A DNA stretch of 64,000 nt from Calditrichia bacterium (GCA_020635015.1 JACKAP010000016.1:78682-142681); one strand, 5' to 3'. Positions 7,751 to 17,614 are shown, numbered from the stretch's first letter. The notes: a model not told the origin generated them from the letters alone. Made by a program: numbers and translations.

Positions 7751-10669
7751 ATGGCCATACATGACAGTTTTGAATTGCAGCGCGAGGAGAATATCCCGGA
7801 TATCAATGCCCGGGCATGGTATTATACACATAAGCAAACCGGCGCCCGGGTGTTGTCTCTGGCGACGGATGATGAGAATAAGGTCTTCGGCATTACCTTC
7901 CGCACCCCGCCGGAGGATTCCACCGGCATCGCTCATATCATGGAGCATTCGGTGCTGTGCGGCTCCCGGAAATATCCGGTCAAGGAGCCGTTCGTGGAAT
8001 TGCTGAAAGGGTCGCTCTACACCTTCCTGAACGCATTCACCTACCCGGACAAAACCTGTTACCCGGTAGCCAGCACCAATTTGCAGGATTTTTATAACCT
8101 GATCGATGTGTATCTCGATGCAGTCTTCTACCCGCGCATTACGCCCCAGGTGCTGCAGCAGGAAGGCTGGCATTATGAGTTGGATAATCCGGAGGATCCG
8201 CTAACCTATAAAGGAGTGGTCTTTAACGAGATGAAAGGGGCCTATTCTTCACCGGGGCGGGTGATCTCCCAAACTGCGACCAGTTCTTTATTCCCCGATA
8301 ATACCTACTTTGTCGATTCCGGCGGCGATCCCCGCCGAATCCCCGATTTAAGCTTCGAGCAGTTCCGGCAGTTCCACCAGACCTATTATCACCCTTCCAA
8401 TGCTTTCATCTACTTTTATGGCGACGATGATCCGGAGAAACGGCTGGAGATCATCGAGGCTTATCTGAGCGATTTTGAGCATCTCGACAGCCGTTCCGCG
8501 GTGCCGCTCCAACCGCGCTTCACTGCGCCCAAACAATTTCGTGAAACATATTATGCCGGCGATGCTTCCCAGCCGGGGAACAAAGGCGTGGTGACGGTCA
8601 ATTGGATCGTCAGCGATACGCTCGACCGCCGCGAGCGGCTCTATCTGCGCTTGCTCGACCAGGTACTGCTGGGCACCCCGGCGTCCCCGCTGTGGAAGGC
8701 GCTGATCGATTCCGGCCTGGGAGAGGATCTCTCCGCCCATGGGCTGTCCCTGGTGCTGCGCGAGGTTACCTTTTCCGCCGGCCTGCGCGGAATTGCGGTT
8801 GAGGATGCCGACAAGATCGAGGCGCTGGTGTTACAGACCCTGGAAAAACTGGCAGCGGAAGGGATCGACAAAGATACGGTTGAGGCCGCCCTCAACACCA
8901 TCGAATTCCGGCTGCGTGAAAACAATAGCGGCTCTTATCCCCGGGGCCTTTCCCTGATGCTGCGCACCCTCTCCACCTGGCTGCATGACGGCGATCCGAT
9001 CGCGCCGTTGGGATTCGAGAGCACCCTCAGCAGTTTAAAAGCCGATCTGACCAAACAGCCGCGATTGCTGGAAACGATGATCCGGCGCTATTTGCTCGAC
9101 AATCCCCACCGCACCACCGTGGTGCTGGAACCGGATGAGACCCTCGCCGCAAAGACCGAGGCGGAAGAGAAAGCGCGGCTGGCGGCGGTGCGCAGCGGCA
9201 TGAGCGCGGCTGAGCTTGAGAAAATCATCGCCAATACCCGGGCGCTGCGCCAGGCCCAGACCGCGCCGGATGCTCCGGAGGCGCTGGCGAAAATTCCCCG
9301 CCTCTCCCTTAACGACCTGGAACGCCAGCACCAGCCGATCCCGCTGGAAGTGCAGCACCACGGAGAGACCGAGATACTGTTCCATGACCTGTTCACCAGC
9401 GGGATTCTCTATGCGGATGTCGGTTTTAATCTCAAATACGTGCCCCAGCGCCTGCTGCCCTACCTGGGCCTCTTTGGCCGGGCGATGATGGAGATGGGAA
9501 CCGAAACGGAAGACTTTGTCACCCTCTCCCAACGCATGGGCAAATATACCGGCGGGATCAGCAGCTCGATCGTCTCATCCCTCAACGAATCGCGCCGCGA
9601 GACCGATGCCTGGATGTTCTTCTGGGGCAAGACCATGACCTCCCAGACCGGCAAGCTGCTGGATATTCTCCATGATGTGCTGCTGACCCCGCGGCTGGAC
9701 CACCGCGAGCGTTTCCGGCAGATCGTGCTTGATACCAAGTCATCCCGGGAAAACAGCCTGGCCTCCGCCGGTCACGGGGTGGTGGGGGCGCGCCTTGGGG
9801 CCTGCTTCAATGCCAGCGGCTGGTTTAATGAGATGGTGCACGGCACCGAATACCTGTTCTTCCTGCGGGAATTGGCCCGCAAGGTGGATGAAGACTGGCC
9901 GGCGGTGCTAAGCGACCTGCAGGCGCTGCATCAGGCGATTATCCATCGCGGGGGCATGATCTGCAACATCACCCTCGATGGCGAAAGCTGGGCCCGGCTC
10001 GCCCCGCAGTTCCGGGATTTCCTCGACCGGATGCCCCGCAAGGAGATGACACCGGCGGTTTGGACACCGGAATTGCTCGGAGGATTCGAAGGCCTGGCGA
10101 TCCCGGCACAGGTTAATTTTGTCGGAAAGGCGGCCAGTCTTTATGACGCCGGATATCAATATCACGGCTCTGCGGTGGTGATCCAGAAATACCTGCGCAC
10201 CGGCTGGCTGTGGAATAAGATCCGGGTGCAGGGCGGGGCTTACGGGGCCTTCTGCAGCTTCAGCAAGCGCTCCGGCATCTGGGGCTACACCTCGTATCGT
10301 GATCCCAATCTTCTGGACACGCTGCGCAATTATGACGAAAGCGGTGCCTATCTCCGCGAGAACCCACCCAACAATGACGAATTGGTGAAGAGCATCATTG
10401 GGGCGATGGGCGATATTGATCCTTATCAGCTGCCTGATGAAAAGGGGTATACTTCGCTGGTGCGATATCTGTTCAAGGAGAGTGATGCCGAGCTGCAGCA
10501 GCTGCGCGACGAGGTGCTGGCCACCGGGCCGGAACATTTCCGGCAATTTGCCGATATGCTGGATCACGTGCGTGACAACGGGCTGGTGGTGGTGGCCGGT
10601 TCCGAAGCTGCCCTGCGCAAAGCCAACTCGGAACGGCCTGATTGGTTGAAGATCACCAAGATAATGTAA
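7751..10669 (+). CDS. M16C metallopeptidase (presequence protease-like)
   Basis: The protein (972 residues) matches the M16C group, which includes PreP and related large clamshell zinc peptidases that degrade short unstructured peptides. The inverted zinc motif HIMEH is at residues 62-66 and the distal zinc-binding glutamate is probably E160 in VVFNEMKGAYS. The conserved GSRKYPVKEPFVELLKGSL and NAFTYPDKTCYP segments follow the motif. No signal peptide is visible, so a cytoplasmic location is likely. The start ATG is preceded by CGGAGAACGG. The next gene (fxsA-like) starts about 15 nt after the stop, so the two may share a transcript. Confidence 0.95.
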   Translation: MAIHDSFELQREENIPDINARAWYYTHKQTGARVLSLATDDENKVFGITFRTPPEDSTGIAHIMEHSVLCGSRKYPVKEPFVELLKGSLYTFLNAFTYPDKTCYPVASTNLQDFYNLIDVYLDAVFYPRITPQVLQQEGWHYELDNPEDPLTYKGVVFNEMKGAYSSPGRVISQTATSSLFPDNTYFVDSGGDPRRIPDLSFEQFRQFHQTYYHPSNAFIYFYGDDDPEKRLEIIEAYLSDFEHLDSRSAVPLQPRFTAPKQFRETYYAGDASQPGNKGVVTVNWIVSDTLDRRERLYLRLLDQVLLGTPASPLWKALIDSGLGEDLSAHGLSLVLREVTFSAGLRGIAVEDADKIEALVLQTLEKLAAEGIDKDTVEAALNTIEFRLRENNSGSYPRGLSLMLRTLSTWLHDGDPIAPLGFESTLSSLKADLTKQPRLLETMIRRYLLDNPHRTTVVLEPDETLAAKTEAEEKARLAAVRSGMSAAELEKIIANTRALRQAQTAPDAPEALAKIPRLSLNDLERQHQPIPLEVQHHGETEILFHDLFTSGILYADVGFNLKYVPQRLLPYLGLFGRAMMEMGTETEDFVTLSQRMGKYTGGISSSIVSSLNESRRETDAWMFFWGKTMTSQTGKLLDILHDVLLTPRLDHRERFRQIVLDTKSSRENSLASAGHGVVGARLGACFNASGWFNEMVHGTEYLFFLRELARKVDEDWPAVLSDLQALHQAIIHRGGMICNITLDGESWARLAPQFRDFLDRMPRKEMTPAVWTPELLGGFEGLAIPAQVNFVGKAASLYDAGYQYHGSAVVIQKYLRTGWLWNKIRVQGGAYGAFCSFSKRSGIWGYTSYRDPNLLDTLRNYDESGAYLRENPPNNDELVKSIIGAMGDIDPYQLPDEKGYTSLVRYLFKESDAELQQLRDEVLATGPEHFRQFADMLDHVRDNGLVVVAGSEAALRKANSERPDWLKITKIM

Positions 10670-10683
10670 GAAAGAAGGCGTGC

Positions 10684-11109
10684 ATGTTTGCGAAATTACT
10701 GTTTCTGTTTATTGCCATCCCTCTGGCGGAACTGGCGCTGCTAGTGAAGCTGGGGGAGGTGCTGGGGTTCTGGCCGACCATCGGGCTGGTGATCGTGACC
10801 GGCATCCTCGGCGCTTCCCTGGCAAAGGCGCAGGGTTTTATGATCTACGCCCGGATTCAGCAGGAACTGGCGGCAGGCCGGATGCCCACCGGGGAACTGC
10901 TCGACGGCTTGCTGATCCTGATTGGCGGCATCGTGCTGCTCACCCCGGGGCTGCTGACCGATCTCTGCGGCTTTGCGCTGCTGATTCCCCCACTGCGCCG
11001 GGTGGCCAAAACCTGGCTGCAGCGCAAATTCTCCAACCGCATCCGCCAGGGCTCTACCCAGGTGTTCTACCAGAATATTGACCCTTACCGGGATGATGAT
11101 GTCTCCTGA
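10684..11109 (+). CDS. fxsA: FxsA-family membrane protein
   Basis: This 141-residue protein matches FxsA, a small inner-membrane protein. It shows the conserved IPLAELALLVKLGEVLG segment and GILGASLAKAQG, two later hydrophobic segments around GLLILIGGIVLLTPGLLTD, and the LIPPLRR end. I chose ATG 10684 because AAGAAGG stands just before it; an earlier in-frame start would overlap the preceding peptidase gene by about 28 nt. The family is linked in E. coli to exclusion of phage T7 by the F plasmid, but its normal cell role is not known. Confidence 0.9.
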   Translation: MFAKLLFLFIAIPLAELALLVKLGEVLGFWPTIGLVIVTGILGASLAKAQGFMIYARIQQELAAGRMPTGELLDGLLILIGGIVLLTPGLLTDLCGFALLIPPLRRVAKTWLQRKFSNRIRQGSTQVFYQNIDPYRDDDVS

Positions 11110-11121
11110 AAGACATACTCG

Positions 11122-12744
11122 CTACCAGAACAACCCTACAATCACCACCGTAACGACAATCAGCCCAAATGAGAGTACCCGGTAATTCTGATACCAGGGC
11201 ATGCCTTTTAGTTCGGCGGTCTCGGCATCGTAGAAGGCCCGGGTCCAGATGTAGGGAGCAACGGCTTCCTCTGCCGGCGGGTCGCTCATCAGGCTGCCGA
11301 CCACCAGCAGTACCGCGCTGACCACGCAGAGGATCGGGGCGATATAGAGAAAATGAATGTTTGTCCAACCGAAGAACTCATTGGAAAGGAACAGCATAAA
11401 GCCGGCCAATACCCCACCCACCAGCGCGGCAAAGGCGCCTTCGCCGTTGGCCCGCTTCCAGAAGATCCCGATCAGGAACATGGCCACTACCGGTGGAACG
11501 GCATAGGAAAGCACCTTCTGCAGGTATTTGAATAGGGAGCCGAATTCGGAGATCTGCGGAGCCCACAGCGCCGCCAGCAGCATAAAACCAAACGTAACCC
11601 AGCGGCCGGTTTTCATCAACTGGTGGCTGTCGAGATTCGGTCTGTATTTGTGCACAAAATCCATCGTGACCAGGGTAGAGGCCGAGTTGAGGGTGGAGTC
11701 GATCTGCGACATCAAGGCGGCAATAAACCCTGCCAGCACCAGCCCCAGCATCCCAAACGGCAGCAGGTCGAACAGCAGGGTGGGATAGACCAGGTCGGGA
11801 TTCTCCGCCAGCGCAGAAGCAATCGCGGCCGCTTTGGGCGACATGTGCGGTTGGTAAAGCACCAGCGCCAGGGTGCCCGGGATCACCATCAGGAACAGCA
11901 CCGGCAGCTTCAATAGGCCGGCGAAGAGGCTGCCCCAACGGCCGTGATTGATATCCTTGGCGCTGAGCACCCGCTGCACCATGAACTGGTTGGTGCACCA
12001 GAAATAAAATCCCAGCAGGGGCACCCCGGTGATCAGCCCTACCCAGGGCACACCCGGATCGCCGACCGGCCGGATCAGGCTGAGCATGTTTGGATCGACC
12101 ACCTGGGTCACCGCTTCCCAACTGCCCACCTTCAGGAAGGCCGTCACCGAGATGACAATCGCCCCGATCATCAACAGCACGGTCTGGATGGCGTCGGTGT
12201 AGATCACCGCCGCCAACCCACCGGCGATGGTGTAGACCCCGGCGACGATTGCCAGCACGGTGATGGTTTGCCAAATGGGAATCTCCGGGAAGATCAGCTT
12301 CATCAACAAAGCGCCGGAATAAAGGCTCCCGGCAGTGTCAATCACAATATTGAGGAACAGGGTCAGCACCGAAAAATAATTGCGTGCCCGGCTGTCGAAA
12401 CGTTTTTCCAGAAATTCCGGCATGGTATAAATGCGCGCCCGGAGAATGAACGGCAGAAAAAATATGGCAAAAAACACCAGGACAAAAGCGGCCATCCACT
12501 CGTAATTGAATACGGAAATACCGGTACTGTAGGCATCTCCGGCCAGGCCGATCAGGGTGGTGCTGGAGATATTGGAGGCAAAGAGCGAGATGCCGATAAA
12601 CGGCCAGATCATCGAACGGCCGGCCAGGAAGTAATCTTCCGCGGTATTGTGCTTTTTGCCGAGGTGTAATCCCAGCCAGACCACGAATACGATATAGACA
12701 AGGATGATCGTATAATCAATCGTGTGCAGGGTAAATTCAGGCAT
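11122..12744 (-). CDS. Sodium:solute symporter, SGLT-like
   Basis: The protein (540 residues) is a member of the sodium:solute symporter family with about 13-14 hydrophobic segments. The region ISLFASNISSTTLIGLAGDAY, followed by YEWMAA, closely parallels the corresponding part of sodium/galactose symporter vSGLT, which argues for a sugar or polyol as substrate. It is divergently arranged with a GH97 alpha-glucosidase across about 270 nt, so the pair probably releases and imports glucose or a related sugar. The 3' end is convergent with fxsA, only about 12 nt apart. The ATG follows AAGGAC. Confidence 0.93.
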   Translation of the reverse strand: MPEFTLHTIDYTIILVYIVFVVWLGLHLGKKHNTAEDYFLAGRSMIWPFIGISLFASNISSTTLIGLAGDAYSTGISVFNYEWMAAFVLVFFAIFFLPFILRARIYTMPEFLEKRFDSRARNYFSVLTLFLNIVIDTAGSLYSGALLMKLIFPEIPIWQTITVLAIVAGVYTIAGGLAAVIYTDAIQTVLLMIGAIVISVTAFLKVGSWEAVTQVVDPNMLSLIRPVGDPGVPWVGLITGVPLLGFYFWCTNQFMVQRVLSAKDINHGRWGSLFAGLLKLPVLFLMVIPGTLALVLYQPHMSPKAAAIASALAENPDLVYPTLLFDLLPFGMLGLVLAGFIAALMSQIDSTLNSASTLVTMDFVHKYRPNLDSHQLMKTGRWVTFGFMLLAALWAPQISEFGSLFKYLQKVLSYAVPPVVAMFLIGIFWKRANGEGAFAALVGGVLAGFMLFLSNEFFGWTNIHFLYIAPILCVVSAVLLVVGSLMSDPPAEEAVAPYIWTRAFYDAETAELKGMPWYQNYRVLSFGLIVVTVVIVGLFW

Positions 12745-12802
12745 GGCGATCGCGTCCTTCAGTTAGATTTAAAATGATATATTGTATACTCGCTTTTCAA
12801 AG

Positions 12803-12843
12803 GTCGTCAGTTCGAACGTCGTTTGTGAGAAATCGATAACTCC
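12803..12843. repeat. Dispersed repeat GTCGTCAGTTCGAAC...GTGAGAAATC, copy 1
   Basis: The divergent gap between the symporter and the glucosidase holds a roughly 40-nt element with GTCGTCAGTTCGAAC, then TTTGTGAGAAATC and ATAACT. A second copy with few differences lies at 27467-27508 before the M48 protease gene. Each copy is upstream of a gene for an exported protein, but I see no clear promoter role. Confidence 0.6.
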
Positions 12844-13015
12844 AAAAGATTTAATTTACAGTGTAATAAAAGTTCCCACACAAAATTATTCCCACTATTA
12901 CGCATCAGCGGTGAAGGTATCATTTTTTCCAGACATATCAAAACAGTGGATTGAAATATTGGTATAAAAGGTGTATATTTTTATGCTTGATATGTTAAAA
13001 AATTGGAGCATTATT

Positions 13016-15076
13016 ATGTACAAACTGATCCTGATAACCCTGTTCCTCGCCGGCACCCTTGCCGGGCAGACCCTGTCGGTTGCTTCACCGGGCAACATCC
13101 TGCAGGTCACCTTTACCCTGGAAGACGGCGCGCCGTCCTACCAGGTGCTCCGCTTTGGCCGGGAAGTGATCCGCCCCTCCCGCCTGGGATTTATGCTAAA
13201 GCAGGCCCCGCATTTCGACCGGGGCTTTTCCCTGGTTTCCAGCGATAAAAAAAGTGTCGACGAAACCTGGATCCAGCCCTGGGGTGAGAAGAAGGATATC
13301 CGTAATCACTACCGCGAGCTGCGGGTCGATCTGGCCGGCAGCGGTAAGCCGGCGCGTAAAATGACCCTGGTTTTCCGAGTGTTCGATGACGGCGTGGGAT
13401 TCCGCTACGAGATTCCCGAGCAGCCCGGCCTGAATCATTTTGAGATCATGGATGAACTTAGCGAGTTTAGCTTTACCGGTGATCATACCGCCTGGTGGAT
13501 TCCGGCATACCAGTGGAATCGCTACGAATATCTATATTCGCGCACGCCGCTCAGCGCGATCGATACCGTGCATACCCCGCTGACCCTGGAAACGGCCAAT
13601 GGGCTGCATCTGAGCATTCACGAGGCGGCGCTGACCGATTATGCCAGCATGACCCTGGCCCGGATCGACAGCTTCCGGCTAAAAGCGGACCTGGTGCCCT
13701 GGTCTGACGGGGTGAAGGTCAAGACTGCCGCTCCGATGAAAACCCCCTGGCGCACGATCCAGATTGCCGATAATCCCGGAGATTTGATCACCGCTTATCT
13801 GATCCTCAACCTGAACGAGCCGAATAAACTCGGCGACGTTTCCTGGGTCAAGCCTGGGAAATACGTCGGGATCTGGTGGGAGATGCACCTCAACACCGCC
13901 ACCTGGGGATCGGGCGAGAAGCACGGCGCCACCACAGAAAATGCCAAACGCTACATCGATTTTGCCGCCAAATACGGCTTTGACGGGGTGCTGGTGGAAG
14001 GCTGGAACCTGGGATGGGATGGAGATTGGATCAAAAACGGCGATAAGTTCAATTTCCTGACCCCCTATGACGATTTTGATATCAAGGAAGTGACCCGCTA
14101 TGCCGCGGAGAAGGGAGTGCGGCTGATCGGTCATCACGAGACCGGGGGAGGGATCGCCAATTACGAGCGGCAGATGGGCGATGCTTTTGCCATGTATGAA
14201 CGCCTGGGGGTGAAGGCGGTGAAGACCGGTTATGTGCGCCACGGCCGGGAGATCGAGCGGCTTGACGAGAACGGGCAGGTACAGTTAGAATGGCATCATG
14301 GGCAGTACATGGTGCGCCATTATCGCAAGGCGGTGATCGAAGCGGCTAAACACCATATCATGATCGATGCCCACGAGCCGATCAAAGATACCGGCATCCG
14401 CCGCACCTATCCGAATATGATGACCCGGGAAGGGGCCCGCGGCCAGGAGTTCAACGCCTGGGGCGAGAATCACGGTAATCCTCCGGAACATACCACCATT
14501 CTGCCCTTCACCCGCCTGCTGGGAGGGCCGATGGATTTTACCCCGGGGATCTTCGACCTGCTGTTCGAGGAAGCCCGTCCCGATAACCGGGTCAACACCA
14601 CCCTCACCAAACAGTTGGCCCTCTATGTGGTGCTTTACAGTCCCCTGCACATGGCCGCCGATCTTCCGGAGAATTATGAAGCCCGCCCGGAGCCGTTTCA
14701 GTTCATCCGCGATGTGCCCACGGACTGGGAGGATACCCGGGTGCTGAATGCCAGCATCGGCAACTACCTGACGGTGGTGCGCAAAGACCGCAACAGCGCC
14801 GACTGGTATCTCGGCAGCATCAGCGATGCGGAAGGGCGGGTGCTGCACGCCCCGCTGAATTTCCTCGCGCCGGGGCAGACATATCTTGCCGAGATCTACC
14901 GCGACGGCCCCTCCGGCAACTGGCAGGATAATCCCTATGATGTGGAGATCGTCAAAATGCTGGTCGATAATGCCGCGACCCTGACGCTGCGCCTCGCGGC
15001 CGGCGGGGGGCAGGCGATCCGTTTTACCCCTGCTACAGAAGCGGATCTTGAGCGCTATGGATCGGCGACAGAATAA
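13016..15076 (+). CDS. Glycoside hydrolase family 97, inverting-type alpha-glucosidase
   Basis: The 686-residue protein has a signal peptide (MYKLILITLFLAGTLAGQT) and the GH97 architecture: an N-terminal beta-sandwich, a TIM barrel beginning near YVGIWWEMHL (about 283-292), and a C-terminal sandwich. The three glutamates E375 (GHHETGGG), E454 (DAHEP) and E478 (ARGQEFN) correspond to the calcium-site and catalytic glutamates of SusB, and the 24-residue spacing between the last two equals that in SusB (E508, E532). This favours the inverting alpha-glucosidase subgroup over the retaining alpha-galactosidase one. I chose ATG 13016 after TTGGAG; an earlier in-frame start would spoil the signal peptide. 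It likely acts in the periplasm with the divergent symporter. Confidence 0.94.
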   Translation: MYKLILITLFLAGTLAGQTLSVASPGNILQVTFTLEDGAPSYQVLRFGREVIRPSRLGFMLKQAPHFDRGFSLVSSDKKSVDETWIQPWGEKKDIRNHYRELRVDLAGSGKPARKMTLVFRVFDDGVGFRYEIPEQPGLNHFEIMDELSEFSFTGDHTAWWIPAYQWNRYEYLYSRTPLSAIDTVHTPLTLETANGLHLSIHEAALTDYASMTLARIDSFRLKADLVPWSDGVKVKTAAPMKTPWRTIQIADNPGDLITAYLILNLNEPNKLGDVSWVKPGKYVGIWWEMHLNTATWGSGEKHGATTENAKRYIDFAAKYGFDGVLVEGWNLGWDGDWIKNGDKFNFLTPYDDFDIKEVTRYAAEKGVRLIGHHETGGGIANYERQMGDAFAMYERLGVKAVKTGYVRHGREIERLDENGQVQLEWHHGQYMVRHYRKAVIEAAKHHIMIDAHEPIKDTGIRRTYPNMMTREGARGQEFNAWGENHGNPPEHTTILPFTRLLGGPMDFTPGIFDLLFEEARPDNRVNTTLTKQLALYVVLYSPLHMAADLPENYEARPEPFQFIRDVPTDWEDTRVLNASIGNYLTVVRKDRNSADWYLGSISDAEGRVLHAPLNFLAPGQTYLAEIYRDGPSGNWQDNPYDVEIVKMLVDNAATLTLRLAAGGGQAIRFTPATEADLERYGSATE

Positions 15077-15114
15077 TTTGCTGTAAACTGATACCGGAAA
15101 AGCACAGGTGATAG

Positions 15115-15519
15115 ATGAACGAACAAGCCCTGCGTTTCATTCTCCGCATGATTGGCGGCGCGTCACTGTTCGCGCTGATTTTTATTTTTGTGCCGTATGA
15201 ATGGATGAATGAGATTCACCACGGTATCGGTTTGGGTGAACTGCCTGAAGCGCCGGTGGTGGGCTATCTTGCCCGCTCGGTATCGGCATTTTATGCGCTG
15301 TTCGGAGGGCTGTTCCTGCTGCTCTCGCTTGATGTAAAACGCCACCGGGAGTTGATCAGTGCCGTCGGCCTGGGCACCGCTTTCCTGGGCCTGGCACTGC
15401 TTTTTATCGATTGGCACGAAGGACTCCCTTTTTGGTGGAAAGTCTGGGAAGGACCGTTTGTGACGGTGGTGGGCCTGGCGATATTTGGCCTGAGCCGGAA
15501 GATGAAGGATAAAGGATGA
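15115..15519 (+). CDS. Four-helix membrane protein of unknown function
   Basis: I do not recognise this 134-residue protein. It has four hydrophobic segments (about residues 10-26, 47-68, 80-97 and 109-126) joined by short loops and conserved-looking HHGIGLGELPE and DWHEGLPFWWKVWEGP stretches. It begins about 40 nt after the GH97 gene, preceded by AGGTGATAG, so it may be co-transcribed. Its last residues, KMKDKG, and the stop codon are written in the AAGGATAAAGGATGA repeat that follows, so the tail is probably a by-product of repeat growth. Confidence 0.75.
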   Translation: MNEQALRFILRMIGGASLFALIFIFVPYEWMNEIHHGIGLGELPEAPVVGYLARSVSAFYALFGGLFLLLSLDVKRHRELISAVGLGTAFLGLALLFIDWHEGLPFWWKVWEGPFVTVVGLAIFGLSRKMKDKG

Positions 15520-15600
15520 AGGATAAAGGATGAAGGATAAAGGATAAAGGATTAAGTTTTTGTCACTTTATCCTTAATCCTTTATCCTTTATCCTTTTTT
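15503..15600. repeat. Inverted AAGGATA/TATCCTT heptamer array between convergent genes
   Basis: The left arm starts inside the last codons of the membrane-protein gene. The centre contains GGATTAAGTTTTTGTCAC, and the right arm of TTTATCCTT units ends with a T run next to the stop codon of the opposing gene. A hairpin made of both arms could stop transcription from either side. Confidence 0.9.
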
Positions 15601-16591
15601 ACTCTTCATCCTCCATCATCGGTGGGGTAGTGGCCGGGCGGTAAAAGGTGACCAGGGCGGACATCACCTCCCGCTGCACCATGCCGCCAGTGGGACGGTT
15701 CAGCAGCACGTTGTTGACGACCAGGGCCGAGGAGCCTCCTCCATCGAGATTGAGGGCGTCCACCGCGCCGAGATCCCGCATCATCACGGCCAATTCCTGC
15801 AGGTTGACCCCCCGGCTGGCCGATTGCCGGCCGTCGACCACCAGCAGGATCAGTGTGCCGGATTTGGTACGTCCGGCAGCGGTGCGGGGGTGAATATCGG
15901 GTATCGATGATCCGAAGAAGACCTCGTCATCGGCGGTGACCCGGATCTTGCCCTTGCGCAGCAGCATCGGGCCGGCACTCAGGGCGTCGCGCACCGGCCA
16001 GATTTGCGCCTTGCGGTAATCGAGCGGCTTGGCGGGTTTTCCCGGGCGGTGGGACGGGGGAGCGGGCCATTGGAAAAGGGTGTCGCGCCGGGTGGTCACC
16101 CAGGCAAAGGCCACCTCATCTTCGCTGGTGAAGCCGATCGCCGCCCGGGCGGCTTCGTAACGCAGCGAGTCGCGCAACACCGAGCGGGTTGCCGGGGCCA
16201 TCATGGTATCACTGCTCATCAATAAACCGGCATGCAGCGCCGGGGTGTGCCCCATGACAAAATATCCCCCATTGATCGCCACCGTGGCCCCGAGATCCCG
16301 CGCAAAGCTGGTGACCGTCTCCCGCCGGTCGCTCATATCATCCGAGATGACCACCCGGGTGTATATCTCCGGGTGCGGCTCGTCGATAGTTACATACCAG
16401 GCACGCAGCGGCAAGGTATCGTTGAGACCGGCATAAACCCGGATGCCCTCCGGCAGGTTCGCGTTCAGGGAATCGATCGGGGTCCAGACCATCGGCACTT
16501 CGGCATAGCGGGTCTGGTCCGGGCGGCAGGCATTAAATCCGACCAGCAACAGCAGCATTGCCGGCCATAATTTCCATTGGGATATTCCCAT
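15599..16591 (-). CDS. Phosphodiester glycosidase (NAGPA-like) lipoprotein
   Basis: The protein belongs to the phosphodiester glycosidase/NAGPA domain family (formerly DUF2233), related to the enzyme that uncovers mannose-6-phosphate in animals. Diagnostic segments are VAINGGYFVMG, HPRTAAGRTKSG, LILLVVDGRQ and the near C-terminal ALNLDGGGSSALVV. I chose the internal ATG at 16591 since it starts directly before the lipoprotein-type segment KLWPAMLLLLVGFNAC; starts at 16621 or 16654 are possible. The bacterial substrate is unknown, perhaps a cell-surface glycan with a phosphodiester link. The C-terminus MEDEE sits against the repeat shared with the convergent gene. Confidence 0.88.
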   Translation of the reverse strand: MGISQWKLWPAMLLLLVGFNACRPDQTRYAEVPMVWTPIDSLNANLPEGIRVYAGLNDTLPLRAWYVTIDEPHPEIYTRVVISDDMSDRRETVTSFARDLGATVAINGGYFVMGHTPALHAGLLMSSDTMMAPATRSVLRDSLRYEAARAAIGFTSEDEVAFAWVTTRRDTLFQWPAPPSHRPGKPAKPLDYRKAQIWPVRDALSAGPMLLRKGKIRVTADDEVFFGSSIPDIHPRTAAGRTKSGTLILLVVDGRQSASRGVNLQELAVMMRDLGAVDALNLDGGGSSALVVNNVLLNRPTGGMVQREVMSALVTFYRPATTPPMMEDEE

Positions 16592-16857
16592 TGCGTTCAG
16601 TTGCTTCGGCTCTCTCCTCATTCCGAACTCACATTTTGTGTCACTTACCGGCACTTATCCCGAAAAGATCAACTTTGGATGGGGTCGACGGATCTGTTAC
16701 CGGTGCGTTCGGAAAATATAACCCAGCCGCTTCAGAATCAACCCCCAAATTAATCACTTTTAATTTGGATTACCCCGGTTCTGTTGCTATTATCATCTGC
16801 CATGGCCGTATAATATGACGGCTCTAAAATTTTATCAATCCGAGAAAGGATAACTAG

Positions 16858-17556
16858 ATGAAGCATGTCTTTGTTTTACTACTTGTGCTGCTGATCGCTT
16901 CCTGCCAGAATTCCAATGCCGGCGGGCCTTCGGTGACGCTGAAGACTGAGATCGATACCCTCAGCTATAGCTTTGGGGCACAGATGGGCAGCAACCTGGC
17001 TTTCGCCGGTGATACCCTGAATGTCGATGCGCTTCTGGAAGGGTTGCGCAGCGCGCTGCTCAAACAGGATCTGAAGCTGACCGATGATCAAATCTTGGCA
17101 GGGTTCAACGACTGTAATCAGTTGCTGCGCGGGAAATTTATGGAAGAGCAGACCCGCCTGGCCCAGGAAAATGTCCAGAAAGGCGAATCGTTTCTCGCCG
17201 AAAACAAAACCAAGGAAGGCGTGATGGAAACCCCCAGCGGCCTGCAGTATAAGGTGCTCAGCGAAGGCAACGGTGTGGCGCCTACAGCCTCGGACAAAGT
17301 CAAAGTACATTACCGCGGCACTCTGCTTGACGGCAAGGAATTTGATAGTTCCTATAAGCGCGGCGAACCGGCAACCTTCGGCCTCGACGGGGTGATCCCG
17401 GGCTGGACCGAAGGAATACAGCTGATGAAACCCGGCGCCAAATACGAGTTCTATGTTCCCTCCAGCCTGGCCTACGGCGAGCGGGGATTCCCGCCCAACA
17501 TCCCCCCCAACTCCACGCTGATCTTCGAAGTGGAATTGCTGGAGGTCGTGAAGTAG
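16858..17556 (+). CDS. FKBP-type peptidyl-prolyl isomerase lipoprotein (FkpA/Mip-like)
   Basis: This 232-residue protein has a lipoprotein signal ending LIASC (C16), an N-terminal dimerisation region (about residues 28-100, starting with TLSYSFGAQMGSNL), a helical linker, and a C-terminal FKBP domain (about 120-232). FKBP landmarks include VKVHYRGTLLDGKEFDSSYKR, VIPGWTEGIQLMKPGAK and SSLAYGERGFPPNIPPNSTL. It should speed folding of exported proteins at a proline bond, anchored to the outer or inner membrane on the periplasmic side. GAAAGGATAACTAG precedes the ATG. A strong terminator follows the gene. Confidence 0.96.
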   Translation: MKHVFVLLLVLLIASCQNSNAGGPSVTLKTEIDTLSYSFGAQMGSNLAFAGDTLNVDALLEGLRSALLKQDLKLTDDQILAGFNDCNQLLRGKFMEEQTRLAQENVQKGESFLAENKTKEGVMETPSGLQYKVLSEGNGVAPTASDKVKVHYRGTLLDGKEFDSSYKRGEPATFGLDGVIPGWTEGIQLMKPGAKYEFYVPSSLAYGERGFPPNIPPNSTLIFEVELLEVVK

Positions 17557-17576
17557 CGATTAACCATTTTATTTCT

Positions 17577-17614
17577 AAAAAAGCCGTGGCGTAGAAGGTC
17601 ACGGCTTTTTTTTT
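17577..17614 (+). terminator. Rho-independent terminator after FKBP gene
   Basis: GCCGTG (17583-17588) pairs with CACGGC (17600-17605), the stem is extended by flanking A and T runs, and a run of T residues follows. It lies about 20 nt after the FKBP stop codon. Confidence 0.9.
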
